Shown: piece by piece, positions 54,131 through 63,077 of the stretch
How the letters are laid out: every line of letters starts with the position of its first letter
Position numbering within the stretch: position 1 is the stretch's first letter
Origin: Paenibacillus mellifer
GTDB taxonomy: Bacteria > Bacillota > Bacilli > Paenibacillales > Paenibacillaceae
NCBI RefSeq assembly: GCF_023195895.1
Contig: NZ_JALPRK010000002.1
Span: 274,671-338,670, forward strand
DNA: 64,000 bases
Direction: 5' to 3'
Translations under genes and position numbers: made by a program
Notes under the pieces: generated by a model
Databases searched by the model: none
What the model was told of the DNA's origin: nothing
What the model saw: only the letters and a program-made list of their open reading frames with translations

Positions 54131-55291
54131 TTATTTGGCCGGAAGCTCGATTTGGCCGTAGCCAACCGTGGTGAACCAATTTTGAACCGTATCAAAGTCT
54201 TTGGAGAAGGACAAGCACAGCAGCAAGAGAATTCGAGCATGTGCCGCATTCAGGTTGTCGCCGGCGATAATGCCGTCGCCGCTGGAGTAGTTGCTGCCCG
54301 AGCCGGTCCGAGTGGTCGTGACGAATACGACGCCTTTCTCGATCGCGGCCTTGCGCTCCTCACTCATCGCTTTGGAAATACCGCCCGCTCCGGTGCCTGC
54401 AGTAACGATCCCTTTGGCTCCATTTGCGACAAACCCGCTGATTGCTCCTGCGCCGGCTTCTTGATAGGAATAGGCGATTTCAACCTTGACCAAGTCCTTT
54501 TTAGTGATTTTGCTCAAGTCGAACGGGGTGGCCCAGGTCGTGGCTGATTTCAAAGCGCGGAAGGGGGCGCGGTATACGCGGATCGTTTTTTCATCGATAT
54601 AACCCAAAGCGCCGATTTCCGGAGTGATAAACGTATCGGTCCGGTAGGAGTTCGTTTTGGTGACTTCGCGTGCGGCATGGAATTCATCATTCAACATCAG
54701 CACGGTACCGAAATACTTGGTTTTCCCACTGGCTGCCAGCTTAATTGCGTTATACAGGTTGGCTGGAGCGTCCGTACCGATGACCGTCCAAGGCCGCATC
54801 GAACCCGTGATGACGACCGGTTTCGGGCTGCGTACGGTGAGATCGAGGAAATAGGCGATTTCCTCCATGGTATCCGTGCCGGTGGTGACAACGACCCCGT
54901 CCTGGGTTTTGAGCGCTTCATCTACTTTCAAGGATAGATCAAATAATTGCTCAATCGTATAAGCGCTGGAACCGGAGTTGCCGAATTGATAAGTGGAGAC
55001 CTCGGCAATTTGATCTTTATTCGGGAGAGAAGCTACGAGATCGGCAATCGGCAGTGAACCGGCTCGATAGGTTTGGAAGCTCGTTTCATCCGTGGATTGC
55101 CCGGCCAGGGTACCGCCGGTGGCGATAACTTGCACTTTCGGCAGCTTCTTTACGGCTTCAGTCGAGTTCACGGTACCCGTAACGGTTTCGGCTGCGGAAG
55201 CCGGAGAGAGATATAGATTGGGGAGCAGTGCGGTCACGGCGAGGCCGGTGACCATTAAGGCTTTCAAACTTCGAGATGTCCACTTCTTCAT
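54131..55291 (-). CDS. ansB: L-asparaginase, type II (secreted)
   Basis: Hydrolyses asparagine to aspartate and ammonia outside the cytoplasm. 386 residues. The signal peptide ends near ASAAE (residue 34). VIATGGTLAG carries the nucleophilic threonine, VVTTGTDTMEE the second catalytic block, and VITGSMRP follows. The ATG at 55291 is supported by GGAGG; a longer upstream frame lacks one. Its promoter and palindrome lie at 55341-55399. Symbol by function. Confidence 0.92.
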   Translation of the reverse strand: MKKWTSRSLKALMVTGLAVTALLPNLYLSPASAAETVTGTVNSTEAVKKLPKVQVIATGGTLAGQSTDETSFQTYRAGSLPIADLVASLPNKDQIAEVSTYQFGNSGSSAYTIEQLFDLSLKVDEALKTQDGVVVTTGTDTMEEIAYFLDLTVRSPKPVVITGSMRPWTVIGTDAPANLYNAIKLAASGKTKYFGTVLMLNDEFHAAREVTKTNSYRTDTFITPEIGALGYIDEKTIRVYRAPFRALKSATTWATPFDLSKITKKDLVKVEIAYSYQEAGAGAISGFVANGAKGIVTAGTGAGGISKAMSEERKAAIEKGVVFVTTTRTGSGSNYSSGDGIIAGDNLNAAHARILLLLCLSFSKDFDTVQNWFTTVGYGQIELPAK

Positions 55292-55340
55292 TCCATCAAC
55301 CTCCAAGATGTTATTTTGAGTTAACGATATGTAATATAAC

Positions 55341-55359
55341 TTAACGCAAAATTCGTTAA
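55341..55359. promoter_or_regulatory. Candidate operator palindrome ahead of asparaginase
   Basis: TTAACG (55341-55346) and CGTTAA (55354-55359) form a perfect inverted repeat with a 7-base gap, just after the predicted transcription start of the minus-strand asparaginase gene. Another GTTAAC lies at 55320-55325. Repressor unknown. Confidence 0.45.
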
Positions 55360-55369
55360 CTTGAGTGAA

Positions 55370-55399
55370 ATTATAGTTTGATGTCATGTATATTTACAA
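55370..55399 (-). promoter_or_regulatory. Promoter of the asparaginase gene
   Basis: On the minus strand TTGTAA (55394-55399), an 18-base spacer and a perfect TATAAT (55370-55375). The remaining AT-rich spacer to 55638 shows no further gene; a cre-like TTAAAGCGCTTAAA lies at 55416-55429. Confidence 0.6.
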
Positions 55400-55638
55400 A
55401 CACACTTAAGGTCCGTTAAAGCGCTTAAATACTATGATATCAGTGAATTTCATTGTTATAGTCGAAATTAAGAGTAGTTTCAAATCATTTAATATATTCA
55501 AATTTGATGTTATATTAGATGACATTTTAAGATTTTTTCGGGAGAATGTAGAACTTTGGTCACTTCAAACGTTCAAACAAATAGTGCAGGGGCTGGACGG
55601 ACAACCCACGTCTATTATTTGGGGAGGAGGAGAGAGTC

Positions 55639-56187
55639 ATTGATGAAACGTCGTTTATTCTAAGATTTCAGCAGGGAGACCGCAGTGTCTTCCCGTGGTT
55701 GGTTCGGGAATATGGGACCTATGTGTACCGGGTAGCGCATTCGGTGCTGCATGACGCCAAGGAAGCGGAGGACGCCGCTCAGGAAACCTTCCTGCAAATC
55801 TATAAATCTCTCCCGGAGTATCGCTCCCAAGGGTTTAAGACCTGGATAACCCGCATCGCCGTCAATAAGTCGATCGACATTAAACGGAAGAGGGATCGGC
55901 GAAAGGAAGAGCAATGGGACCCTGTAGATTTGGATCTGCAGTTGTCCGATTCGGAAGAGGATCATATGTTTGGATTAATCGACGCTGAACGGAGTACGGA
56001 AGTGCGCCGACGAATCGCCGGTCTTCCAGCGGGACATCGCCAGATCGTTACGGAATTTTACCTGGAGGGCAAAAGTCATGAGCAAATTGCCACAGAGCTA
56101 TGCGTGGCGGTGAAAACGGTCGAATCGAGGCTGTACCGCGCAAGAGCCTATATTCGCGAGCATTGGTCAAAGGAGGAATGGGGATGA
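55639..56187 (+). CDS. RNA polymerase sigma factor, ECF family (probable AUU start)
   Basis: 182 residues if started at ATT 55639. The reading frame needs this region for a normal ECF N-terminus (DETSFILRFQQGDRSVFPWLVREYGTYVYRV). The only in-frame common start is TTG at 55699, which would delete 20 conserved residues. GGAGGAGGAG ends six bases before the ATT. Region 2 has EAEDAAQETFLQIYKSLPEY, region 4 LPAGHRQIVTEFYLEGKSHEQIATELCVAVKTVESRLYRARAYI. Followed by its anti-sigma factor (ATGA). Confidence 0.82.
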   Translation: MDETSFILRFQQGDRSVFPWLVREYGTYVYRVAHSVLHDAKEAEDAAQETFLQIYKSLPEYRSQGFKTWITRIAVNKSIDIKRKRDRRKEEQWDPVDLDLQLSDSEEDHMFGLIDAERSTEVRRRIAGLPAGHRQIVTEFYLEGKSHEQIATELCVAVKTVESRLYRARAYIREHWSKEEWG

Positions 56188-56624
56188 GCCGTCAACCGCA
56201 AGATGAACTGGAACTATGGCGGAGCTATATTCGCGGCAGTCTGGATTCCATCACAGAGGCGCGATTAGATGCGCTGCTGCAGAGGGATGAAGGCGCCATA
56301 GCCACTTATACTGCCGCACTTTCCTCCTTAGAAAGTGAGCTTCCATCTCCGGAGGATGAGGCAGCCTATTTAACAGCGATCATAGAGAAGCTTCCGCAAA
56401 CGATACGGAGCAAGGAGCGCAGCGGCAGCCGAAATTCCTGGACCAGACATCCGCTGCTGCATTACGTGATCGCGGCAACCTTAACGGCTTTGCTGCTGGG
56501 CAGCGGATTGTTCGATAGGTTTGCCACGGAGACCAATCAACTGATGAATCAGGCGGATGCGTCATCCTTGAGCGAAAGAATGATGGAGGCGACGACCGGC
56601 TGGTTGGATGGCTGGAAACGATAG
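56184..56624 (+). CDS. Anti-sigma factor, membrane-bound
   Basis: 146 residues. The N-terminal cytoplasmic helical part (ELELWRSYIRGSLDSITEARLDALLQRDEGAIATY) resembles YhdL/YlaD-type anti-sigma domains without a zinc motif. One membrane helix (LLHYVIAATLTALLLGSGLF) is followed by a short outer tail. The start overlaps the sigma stop and has AAAGGAGG upstream. The arrangement sigma-anti-sigma-membrane protein recalls SigM-YhdL-YhdK (analogy). Confidence 0.75.
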   Translation: MSRQPQDELELWRSYIRGSLDSITEARLDALLQRDEGAIATYTAALSSLESELPSPEDEAAYLTAIIEKLPQTIRSKERSGSRNSWTRHPLLHYVIAATLTALLLGSGLFDRFATETNQLMNQADASSLSERMMEATTGWLDGWKR

Positions 56625-56668
56625 GGGTTCGCTTGTTATAGAAAAGTTGAAGGAAAGGAAGATGGAAC

Positions 56669-57760
56669 ATGCCGTTTGAGCGCAATCGATTGCTGGCATT
56701 ACTGTTAAATTTCATCCCCGGAGTGGGGCATCTGTACTGGGGCAAAAAAGGGAGGGGGATTACGTACCCGATCCTGTTCTTTGGCGGGCTGTTGTTTGGC
56801 ATTGCCGTTGCGATGGCTGCGGATATCGGAGAACTTGCGATGGTGACCTTGATTGCAGCCATCATCTTATGGTTGATATCGATGTTTGATCTGCTCATTA
56901 TGATGCTTCGCGAATCGCCGGAGGAACGGGCTTACCGGGAGCATGTCCGGCAGATGTCCGGCGAAGGAAGAGAATCGGAGAAGTTCTTCACCATCCTGCT
57001 GTCGTTTGTTCCTGGCTTGGGGCATTTTCAACTGGGTCTGATGCAGCGGGGGTTATCCTTTTTGATCGCCTTTTTCGGCTTGATTACGATGATGTTTTTC
57101 GTCACAGGCATTACGCATGAATCGGTATTTTTGCTGTTCCTAGGTTTGCTGCCGATCATTTGGCTGTACAGCATGTTTGATGCGGTGCAGCTCGTGCATC
57201 GGAAGTTGGCGGGGGAACCGCTGGTGGATCGGACCCCATTTGACGATTGGGAGGCCGGTAGAATCGAAGGTCGGCGCAGCAAAGTACTTGCGACGCTCCT
57301 GTCTGCCTTTCCCGGGGCGGGTCAAATGTATCTGGGCCTCCAAAAACGGGGTCTGCAAATGATGGCCTTGTTCCTGGGTAGCTTCTATGTAATCGACGTG
57401 CTGCGGCTTTCCGTGTTTCTGTTCATCATCCCGATCATCTGGTTTTATTGTTTCTTTGACGGACTGCAGCAGACGAGCCGTTACGGGATCCTGCCGATGG
57501 AGGATCATCCGCTGATTCAAACTCGCGGCGAATACCAGCACTGGCTGGGTATCATGCTTATTGTGTTAGGGGTGTATTTCGTCGGGATGGAATTGATCGT
57601 TCCGGTGCTGGACGCGAACTTCCCCGATCTTCGCTTGCACCTTCGGATTGAGAAATATCTTCGGCCGACGATTGTGGCCGTCCTTCTGATCGGAGGAGGC
57701 ATCAAGCTGCTCGCCCGGCCGAAGCGGCGGGATGTGTTCTGGAGTGACGGGGATATTTAA
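56669..57760 (+). CDS. Polytopic membrane protein with three TM2-like repeats
   Basis: 363 residues, about nine hydrophobic helices. Three similar units open with LLNFIPGVGHLYWGKKGRG, LLSFVPGLGHFQLGLMQRG and LLSAFPGAGQMYLGLQKRG (near 10, 105 and 205), the glycine/proline TM2 pattern. Each is followed by a helix pair ending in WLISMFDLL or WLYSMFDAV-like segments. The C-terminal part (YQHWLGIMLIVLGVYFVGMELI, IVAVLLIGGGIKLL) resembles LiaF-type membrane regions. It may assist the anti-sigma factor (inference). Confidence 0.72.
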   Translation: MPFERNRLLALLLNFIPGVGHLYWGKKGRGITYPILFFGGLLFGIAVAMAADIGELAMVTLIAAIILWLISMFDLLIMMLRESPEERAYREHVRQMSGEGRESEKFFTILLSFVPGLGHFQLGLMQRGLSFLIAFFGLITMMFFVTGITHESVFLLFLGLLPIIWLYSMFDAVQLVHRKLAGEPLVDRTPFDDWEAGRIEGRRSKVLATLLSAFPGAGQMYLGLQKRGLQMMALFLGSFYVIDVLRLSVFLFIIPIIWFYCFFDGLQQTSRYGILPMEDHPLIQTRGEYQHWLGIMLIVLGVYFVGMELIVPVLDANFPDLRLHLRIEKYLRPTIVAVLLIGGGIKLLARPKRRDVFWSDGDI

Positions 57761-57775
57761 CCTTTACAAGTTGAC

Positions 57776-57819
57776 TAGAGAGGTAACAGCTTCGCGGCTG
57801 AAGCCTCTCTATTTTATTT
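57776..57819 (+). terminator. Terminator after the sigma operon
   Basis: TAGAGAGG (57776-57783) pairs with CCTCTCTA (57804-57811) with an inner AGC/GCT stem, followed by TTTTATTT. Confidence 0.8.
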
Positions 57820-57877
57820 CCGCAGTCAGAGTTTGTTACAATGCTAGGAGTAGGATGGGTGAAAAGGAGAAACGGAC

Positions 57878-58573
57878 ATGTTCAAAATTTTTATCGTTGA
57901 AGACGACAAGCTGCTTGTAGAGCTGCTGGAACAATACCTGCACCGATTTGGTTACGATACGTTGGCCGTCGCCGATTTCGGCGAGGTCAAAGCCGAGTTT
58001 GAGCGTTACGCGCCGCACCTCGTGTTGTTGGATGTGAATCTGCCGAAATATGACGGGTATTACTGGTGCCGCCAGATCCGCAACTTATCGACCTGCCCGA
58101 TCGTATTCTTGTCGGCGCGCGAAGGGAAAATGGACCAAGTGATGGCGCTGGAAAACGGGGCCGATGACTATATCACCAAACCGTTCGATTACGATATCGT
58201 GATTGCCAAAATTAAAAGCCAGCTGCGCCGGGCTTATGGAACGTATGCCGGAAGCGGGGACGACCGCACGATTTCGGTTACCGGGCTGCGTCTGGACCGG
58301 GATCGGCTATCCCTTAGCTTACGGGACGAGCGGATCGAGCTGAGCTTAACCGAGGTCAAAATTCTGGACGAATTGATGGGCAAAATCGAACAAGTCGTCA
58401 GCCGGGACCGGCTGCTGGAGAAAATTTGGGATGATCAGGCATTTGTGGATGACAACACCCTCAACGTTTACGTGACGCGGGTGCGGAAGAAGTTGTCCGC
58501 CCTCGGGATCGACGATGCGCTGCAAACCGTCCGAGGCCAGGGCTACCGGCTCGTGCCGCGCTGGGGGGAGTGA
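57878..58573 (+). CDS. Response regulator, OmpR family, BceR/GraR-type
   Basis: 231 residues. The receiver domain has acidic residues EDD (8-10), phospho-acceptor Asp52 (LLDVNLP) and Lys in KPFDYDIV. The C-terminal winged helix (about 130-228) has LSLTEVKILDELM, DNTLNVYVTRVRKKLSALG and QTVRGQGYRL. It pairs with the next gene's intramembrane-sensing kinase and the BceAB-type exporter. ATG after AAAAGGAGA. Confidence 0.93.
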   Translation: MFKIFIVEDDKLLVELLEQYLHRFGYDTLAVADFGEVKAEFERYAPHLVLLDVNLPKYDGYYWCRQIRNLSTCPIVFLSAREGKMDQVMALENGADDYITKPFDYDIVIAKIKSQLRRAYGTYAGSGDDRTISVTGLRLDRDRLSLSLRDERIELSLTEVKILDELMGKIEQVVSRDRLLEKIWDDQAFVDDNTLNVYVTRVRKKLSALGIDDALQTVRGQGYRLVPRWGE

Positions 58574-58578
58574 GCCCC

Positions 58579-59562
58579 ATGCGATTATTCTTGCGGGATC
58601 AACGTCCGTTCATTCTGGCTTATATGCTGCAACTGGCACTGATCACCCTGGTGTATTGGCTTGACGGGTATCGCCACGCGTCGATTATGATCTATGCCGC
58701 TTTGCTCAGCACCTGCATTTTGGCGGCTTTTTTGATGGTCCGCTATTGGACAAACCGGTCGTTTTACCGTCGATTGGAGGAAGTGCCGGATTCGCTGCGC
58801 GCTTTTGCCGACGTTAAACCAGGCTCACCGCTGGCCGACTCCCTGCAGCGGCTGCTGAAAGCGCAGTACCGTCTGTATTTGCAGGAAATCGGCGAGCAGC
58901 AAAGTAAGATCAACGGACATCGCCATTTTATGAATCAATGGGTACATCAAATGAAGACGCCGTTGTCCGTGATTCATCTGATGGTGCAGCATGAAGACGA
59001 TCCTCGGTCTGTGGCGATTGGCGATGAGCTGGATCGGCTGCGTAAGGGGCTGGAGATGGTGCTGTACGCAGCGCGATTGGATACATTCGAACATGACTTT
59101 GTGGTCGAGATGCTGGATTTGGGGAACCTGTTACGTTCGGTGACTTCGTCGCAAAAACGGTTGTTCATTCGGCGCAAGGTATATCCGGTGATGGAGATAC
59201 CCGAAGGTCTTGCGATAGCCTCAGATGAGAAATGGCTGTCCTTTGTCATCACTCAGCTGATTACCAACGCTGTGAAGTATACCGTGAAGGAACGGGCGAA
59301 TCTCCGTTTCCGCGGCTTTACGCAAGGGCGGGAGACCGTGCTGGAAATTGAGGATGAAGGCGTAGGTATTCCGGCCAGCGATCAGCCGCGGGTGTTTGAC
59401 GCTTATTTTACCGGGGATAATGGTCGCAGCTTTCCGGAATCTACGGGTATGGGGTTATATCTGGCGAAGGAAATCTGCACGAAGTTAGGGCACCGGATTG
59501 AGCTCGATTCACAAGAAGAGATAGGCACGACCGCACGGATTATTTTTCAACCGGGGCGCTAA
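58579..59562 (+). CDS. Sensor histidine kinase, intramembrane-sensing BceS type
   Basis: 327 residues. Two N-terminal helices (FILAYMLQLALITLVYWL, SIMIYAALLSTCILAAFLMV) separated by only a few residues, so there is no outer sensor domain. The DHp box is MNQWVHQMKTPL with phospho-His123. ATP domain: ITNAVKYT (N box), EDEGVGIP (G1), GMGLYLAKEI (G2). BceS kinases learn of bacitracin through the BceAB transporter. The ATG at 58579 fits GGGGGGAG; a GTG at 58570 overlaps it. Confidence 0.92.
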   Translation: MRLFLRDQRPFILAYMLQLALITLVYWLDGYRHASIMIYAALLSTCILAAFLMVRYWTNRSFYRRLEEVPDSLRAFADVKPGSPLADSLQRLLKAQYRLYLQEIGEQQSKINGHRHFMNQWVHQMKTPLSVIHLMVQHEDDPRSVAIGDELDRLRKGLEMVLYAARLDTFEHDFVVEMLDLGNLLRSVTSSQKRLFIRRKVYPVMEIPEGLAIASDEKWLSFVITQLITNAVKYTVKERANLRFRGFTQGRETVLEIEDEGVGIPASDQPRVFDAYFTGDNGRSFPESTGMGLYLAKEICTKLGHRIELDSQEEIGTTARIIFQPGR

Positions 59563-59564
59563 AG

Positions 59565-59591
59565 CTTACAACGAAGTAAGGTAACTGTAAG
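59565..59591 (+). promoter_or_regulatory. Candidate response-regulator box and promoter of the ABC exporter
   Basis: CTTACA (59565-59570) and TGTAAG (59586-59591) form a perfect inverted repeat with a 15-base gap, 33 bases ahead of a perfect TATAAT (59625-59630) that lacks a -35. This is the layout of an activator-dependent promoter and suits control by the upstream response regulator. Confidence 0.5.
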
Positions 59592-59693
59592 ATTGAGCCA
59601 TAGAGCGCAAGCTGGCGGCTTGACTATAATCAGAAGTGTTCAGGCGAAATGCCGGGACGTAGACGGACTGAATTGAAGGAGCGCTTGGACGGC

Positions 59694-60464
59694 ATGGCGG
59701 TATTGGAAGTGAAGGCATTAACGAAAATCTATGAGGGGAAAGTCGCCACCAAAGCTTTGGATGGCGTAAGCTTCACGATCGATGAAGGGGAGTTTGTCGG
59801 CATTATGGGACCATCGGGCAGCGGCAAAACGACGTTACTCAACGTTATTGCTACGATCGACGAGCCAACTTCGGGCGGGGTGAGCATAGGCGGACAGGAT
59901 CCGCATCGGATGAACCGGGAACAGACCGCATTGTTTCGGCGGCGGGAGCTGGGGTTTATTTTTCAACATTTCAACCTGCTGGATACGTTGACTGCGGAGG
60001 AGAATATCGTACTCCCGTTAACACTGGATGGGGTTCCCGTCCCGGTGATGAAAGCTCGGGCGCTGGAAATGGCACGGAGGCTCGGGATCGAAGGCGTTTT
60101 GCCCAAGTATGCCTATGAGTTGTCGGGCGGACAAATGCAGCGGACCGCGATCGCTCGCGCGATGATCCACGAGCCATCGCTTATCTTAGCCGATGAGCCA
60201 ACGGGGAATCTGGATTCTAAAGCGTCCCGGGATGTGATGGAGGCGTTTGCCGCAATGAATGAGTCCCATCGGGCGACAATCATGATGGTGACTCACGATG
60301 CGCTCGCCGCGAGCTTTTGCCATCGGGTGATTTTTATCAAGGACGGCAAATTGTATAACGAAATTTATCGCGGGGACAACCGGCAGACCTTTTTCCAGAA
60401 AATCATCGACATGATGTCGCTGCTGGGAGGGGACAGCCATGACCTTTCGTCAATTCGCCTATAA
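59694..60464 (+). CDS. ABC transporter ATP-binding protein, BceA type
   Basis: 256 residues. Walker A GPSGSGKT at 39-46, Q-loop [18 protein letters not shown], signature [14 protein letters not shown], Walker [14 protein letters not shown] and switch VTHD. It powers the BceB-type permease. The ATG at 59694 gives the standard N-terminus but is 12 bases from AAGGAG; an in-frame TTG at 59685 is possible. Overlaps the permease gene by 26 bases. Confidence 0.92.
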   Translation: MAVLEVKALTKIYEGKVATKALDGVSFTIDEGEFVGIMGPSGSGKTTLLNVIATIDEPTSGGVSIGGQDPHRMNREQTALFRRRELGFIFQHFNLLDTLTAEENIVLPLTLDGVPVPVMKARALEMARRLGIEGVLPKYAYELSGGQMQRTAIARAMIHEPSLILADEPTGNLDSKASRDVMEAFAAMNESHRATIMMVTHDALAASFCHRVIFIKDGKLYNEIYRGDNRQTFFQKIIDMMSLLGGDSHDLSSIRL

Positions 60465-62412
60465 CAACGTCCTGCGGAATAAACGAACCTATGCCGGCTA
60501 TTTTCTCAGCAGCTCGTTTTCGGTCATGATTTTTTTCGTTTGCGCGCTGTTTCTGTTCCACCCTGGCCTTCGGGCAGAGGTCATGTATCATTCGGCAGTG
60601 ATGGTGTTGTGGGCGGCCGAGACCATCATGTATGTGTTTGCCTTCTTCTTTGTGATTTACTCGGTAGGCTCCTTTCTGCGCTCGCGTAAACGCGAGTTTG
60701 GGATTTTGCTGCTGCATGGCATGACCGAACAACAGCTGCGTAAACTGGTTTTCCTGGAAAATGTGGGGATTGGCGCAGGATCATTGATCTGCGGCATCGG
60801 TGGAGGGCTATTGCTGGCGAAGCTGTTTCTGATGGTAGGCTCCAATCTGCTTGGTGTACCGCAGCTTGTGTTTCATGTGCCATGGCAAGGCCTGCTGCTA
60901 ACGGTGGGGGCGTTCTCGCTGCTGTTTGTGTTGATTTCGCTCTGTACGACGTTTCTGCTCGGTTCACACCGATTGATTGAGCTGTTCCAAGCCGAGATGA
61001 AACCCGCCCGCCCGCCGCAGGCTTCGCTGGTCTTATCGCTGCTGGCGGCGGTCCTGCTGAGCACAAGCTATTTGCTGGCGGCGACGGCTACAGCATCGAA
61101 CGTGTTGATCCGCATGCTGCCGGTTACGGCGATGACGATTGCGGGCACGTATTTCTTCTACACGCAGTTGAGCGTGTTCCTGATTGGGCGGGCCAAACGG
61201 CATTTGGCTTACTATTGGAAAAAAACCAATTTGGTCACCGTTTCGAGCCTGGCATCCCGGATGAAGGAGAACGCGCGAATGTTCTTCCTTGTGACGATCA
61301 TTTCGACGGTCACGTTCTGCGCGGTTGGCGCGTTCGCTTCGGTGAATCGTCTGGCAGGTGAATTTGATCTGGACTATCCGGTCGAGATCGCTTATGTGGC
61401 TAAAGGGGACGGGGGAACCTCAGACGGACATCTACGTGCGATTCGCGCCGAGCTCGACTCGCTTGGGATCGCTTATGATACGGTGAGCGTGCCGATTCCT
61501 CTCGTAGAGGTAGCATCCTCCCATCCTTCCTCGACGATGGAACGTTTGCCGCTGATCTCGTTCACGGACTACAAACGGCTGCTGGCGGCGGCGGGGATCG
61601 AGGTTTCCGAGAGAGAGCCTGAGGACGAAGAGGCGCTGCTGCTGCTCGGCTCGGAGCGGGAGAAACCGCTGCTTGCACAGCGGCGACCGGTAACCTACAC
61701 ATTTGTAGGCGCGCCGGAGCTGTCCGTCCGCGAGATTGGCGTCACACAGCATGTGGCGATCCCGGAGAACCTGACCCTCACCGCCGGTGACGATCGGGAG
61801 GGTTCGTTCTCCGGCCTTGTCGTCAGCGATTCCTTGCTGGAACGGCTCATGACAGTATCGACGGAAGAGGGCAACTCGAATTCCATGGATGGGTTCACCG
61901 GGTTTTATGTAGAGGATCCAAGGCTCACCCGCGGCCTAGCAGCGGAGCTGACGGATAACGGGAGAATGAGTTATGAGATGGACCAACCCTACGCCATGAC
62001 CGTTAGCGGTACCTTGTATGAGGTGCAGCGGACGACGTACCGGGCATTGCTGTTTTTTGCTTTGCTGGTGGGCACCGTCTTTTTTATAGCGGCGGGAAGT
62101 TTTCTCTATTTCCGGCTGTACAGCGATTTAGCCTATGACCGGCGCCAGTACGGGGCATTGGCAAAGCTGGGCCTCACTGAACGAGAACTGGCCAAGGTCG
62201 TCACGCGTCAGGTTGGACTGCTGTTTTTCGTACCGATCGCACTGGCGATTGTGCACAGTTTGTTCGCTTTCAGGGCGATGCAAAGTTTATTTAACTTCTC
62301 CGTCGCTTGGCAGACGGTATTGATACTAACCAGCTTCCTGCTGGTACAAGTGGCCTATTTCTTCTTTATCCGGGCCCGATACTTACGTAACGTAAAAAAA
62401 GCGATTCGCTAA
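60439..62412 (+). CDS. ABC transporter permease, BceB type
   Basis: 657 residues. Ten predicted membrane helices with FtsX-like units at both ends (LRSRKREFGILLLHGMTEQQLRKLVFLEN near 75-105 and YDRRQYGALAKLGLTERELAKVV near 565). A large outer domain of about 210 residues (about 315-525) recognises the peptide antibiotic-lipid complex in this family. It frees lipid II-cycle targets from bacitracin-like peptides and signals to the kinase. The exact antibiotic is unknown. Confidence 0.92.
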   Translation: MTFRQFAYNNVLRNKRTYAGYFLSSSFSVMIFFVCALFLFHPGLRAEVMYHSAVMVLWAAETIMYVFAFFFVIYSVGSFLRSRKREFGILLLHGMTEQQLRKLVFLENVGIGAGSLICGIGGGLLLAKLFLMVGSNLLGVPQLVFHVPWQGLLLTVGAFSLLFVLISLCTTFLLGSHRLIELFQAEMKPARPPQASLVLSLLAAVLLSTSYLLAATATASNVLIRMLPVTAMTIAGTYFFYTQLSVFLIGRAKRHLAYYWKKTNLVTVSSLASRMKENARMFFLVTIISTVTFCAVGAFASVNRLAGEFDLDYPVEIAYVAKGDGGTSDGHLRAIRAELDSLGIAYDTVSVPIPLVEVASSHPSSTMERLPLISFTDYKRLLAAAGIEVSEREPEDEEALLLLGSEREKPLLAQRRPVTYTFVGAPELSVREIGVTQHVAIPENLTLTAGDDREGSFSGLVVSDSLLERLMTVSTEEGNSNSMDGFTGFYVEDPRLTRGLAAELTDNGRMSYEMDQPYAMTVSGTLYEVQRTTYRALLFFALLVGTVFFIAAGSFLYFRLYSDLAYDRRQYGALAKLGLTERELAKVVTRQVGLLFFVPIALAIVHSLFAFRAMQSLFNFSVAWQTVLILTSFLLVQVAYFFFIRARYLRNVKKAIR

Positions 62413-62430
62413 AAATACGGGAGGTTCAAC

Positions 62431-63066
62431 GTGGAGAACTGGATTACGGACTTTATGGAGCAGTTTGGCTATTTTGGCGTCTTTTTGCTCATTGCTCTAG
62501 AAAACGTGTTTCCTCCGATTCCGTCGGAAGTGATCTTAACGTTTGGCGGATTCATGACCACCTACACGAGGATGACGCCGGTAGGGGTGATCGTGTTCTC
62601 TACTCTGGGCTCGGTGCTGGGAGCCGTGATCCTGTATGGGATCGGATATCTGGTTAACGTCGACCGCTTGGAAGGGTGGATCGCGCGTTATGGACGGTTT
62701 CTGCGTCTGAAGAAAGAAGACATCCGCCGCGCAGATGCCTGGTTCGACCGGTACGGGTATTGGACGGTATTGTTTTGCCGGATGATTCCGTTGATCCGCA
62801 GCTTGATTTCCATCCCGGCCGGCATGTCCAAAATGAAATTTGGCCTGTTCCTATTATTTACGACCATCGGGACGCTCATTTGGAACGTAGCGCTCGTGTT
62901 GCTTGGCGCCGCGGTAGGGGGGTCCTGGGAAGAGATCGTCGCCTTTATGGACGTTTATTCCAACATCGCTTATGCCGTTATCGCTTTAGGTACGCTGTGC
63001 GTGGGCGTACTCTGGCTGCGCCGGAGAAGAAGCGGAGCGCGCGGGAACATCAAAACAGAGGAATAA
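62431..63066 (+). CDS. DedA family membrane protein
   Basis: 211 residues, about five membrane segments. NVFPPIPSEVILTFGG and FCRMIPLIRSLISIPAGMSKMKFGLFL contain the conserved acidic and arginine residues of DedA proteins. Members of this family (UptA) return undecaprenyl phosphate across the membrane, which fits the adjacent UppP gene. GTG start after GGGAGGTTC. Confidence 0.9.
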   Translation: MENWITDFMEQFGYFGVFLLIALENVFPPIPSEVILTFGGFMTTYTRMTPVGVIVFSTLGSVLGAVILYGIGYLVNVDRLEGWIARYGRFLRLKKEDIRRADAWFDRYGYWTVLFCRMIPLIRSLISIPAGMSKMKFGLFLLFTTIGTLIWNVALVLLGAAVGGSWEEIVAFMDVYSNIAYAVIALGTLCVGVLWLRRRRSGARGNIKTEE

Positions 63067-63077
63067 GGAGCAAGTAA

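Noticed and set aside
55416..55429. cre-like TTAAAGCGCTTAAA upstream of asparaginase
   Set aside because: Palindromic but lacks the TG and CA ends of the cre consensus.
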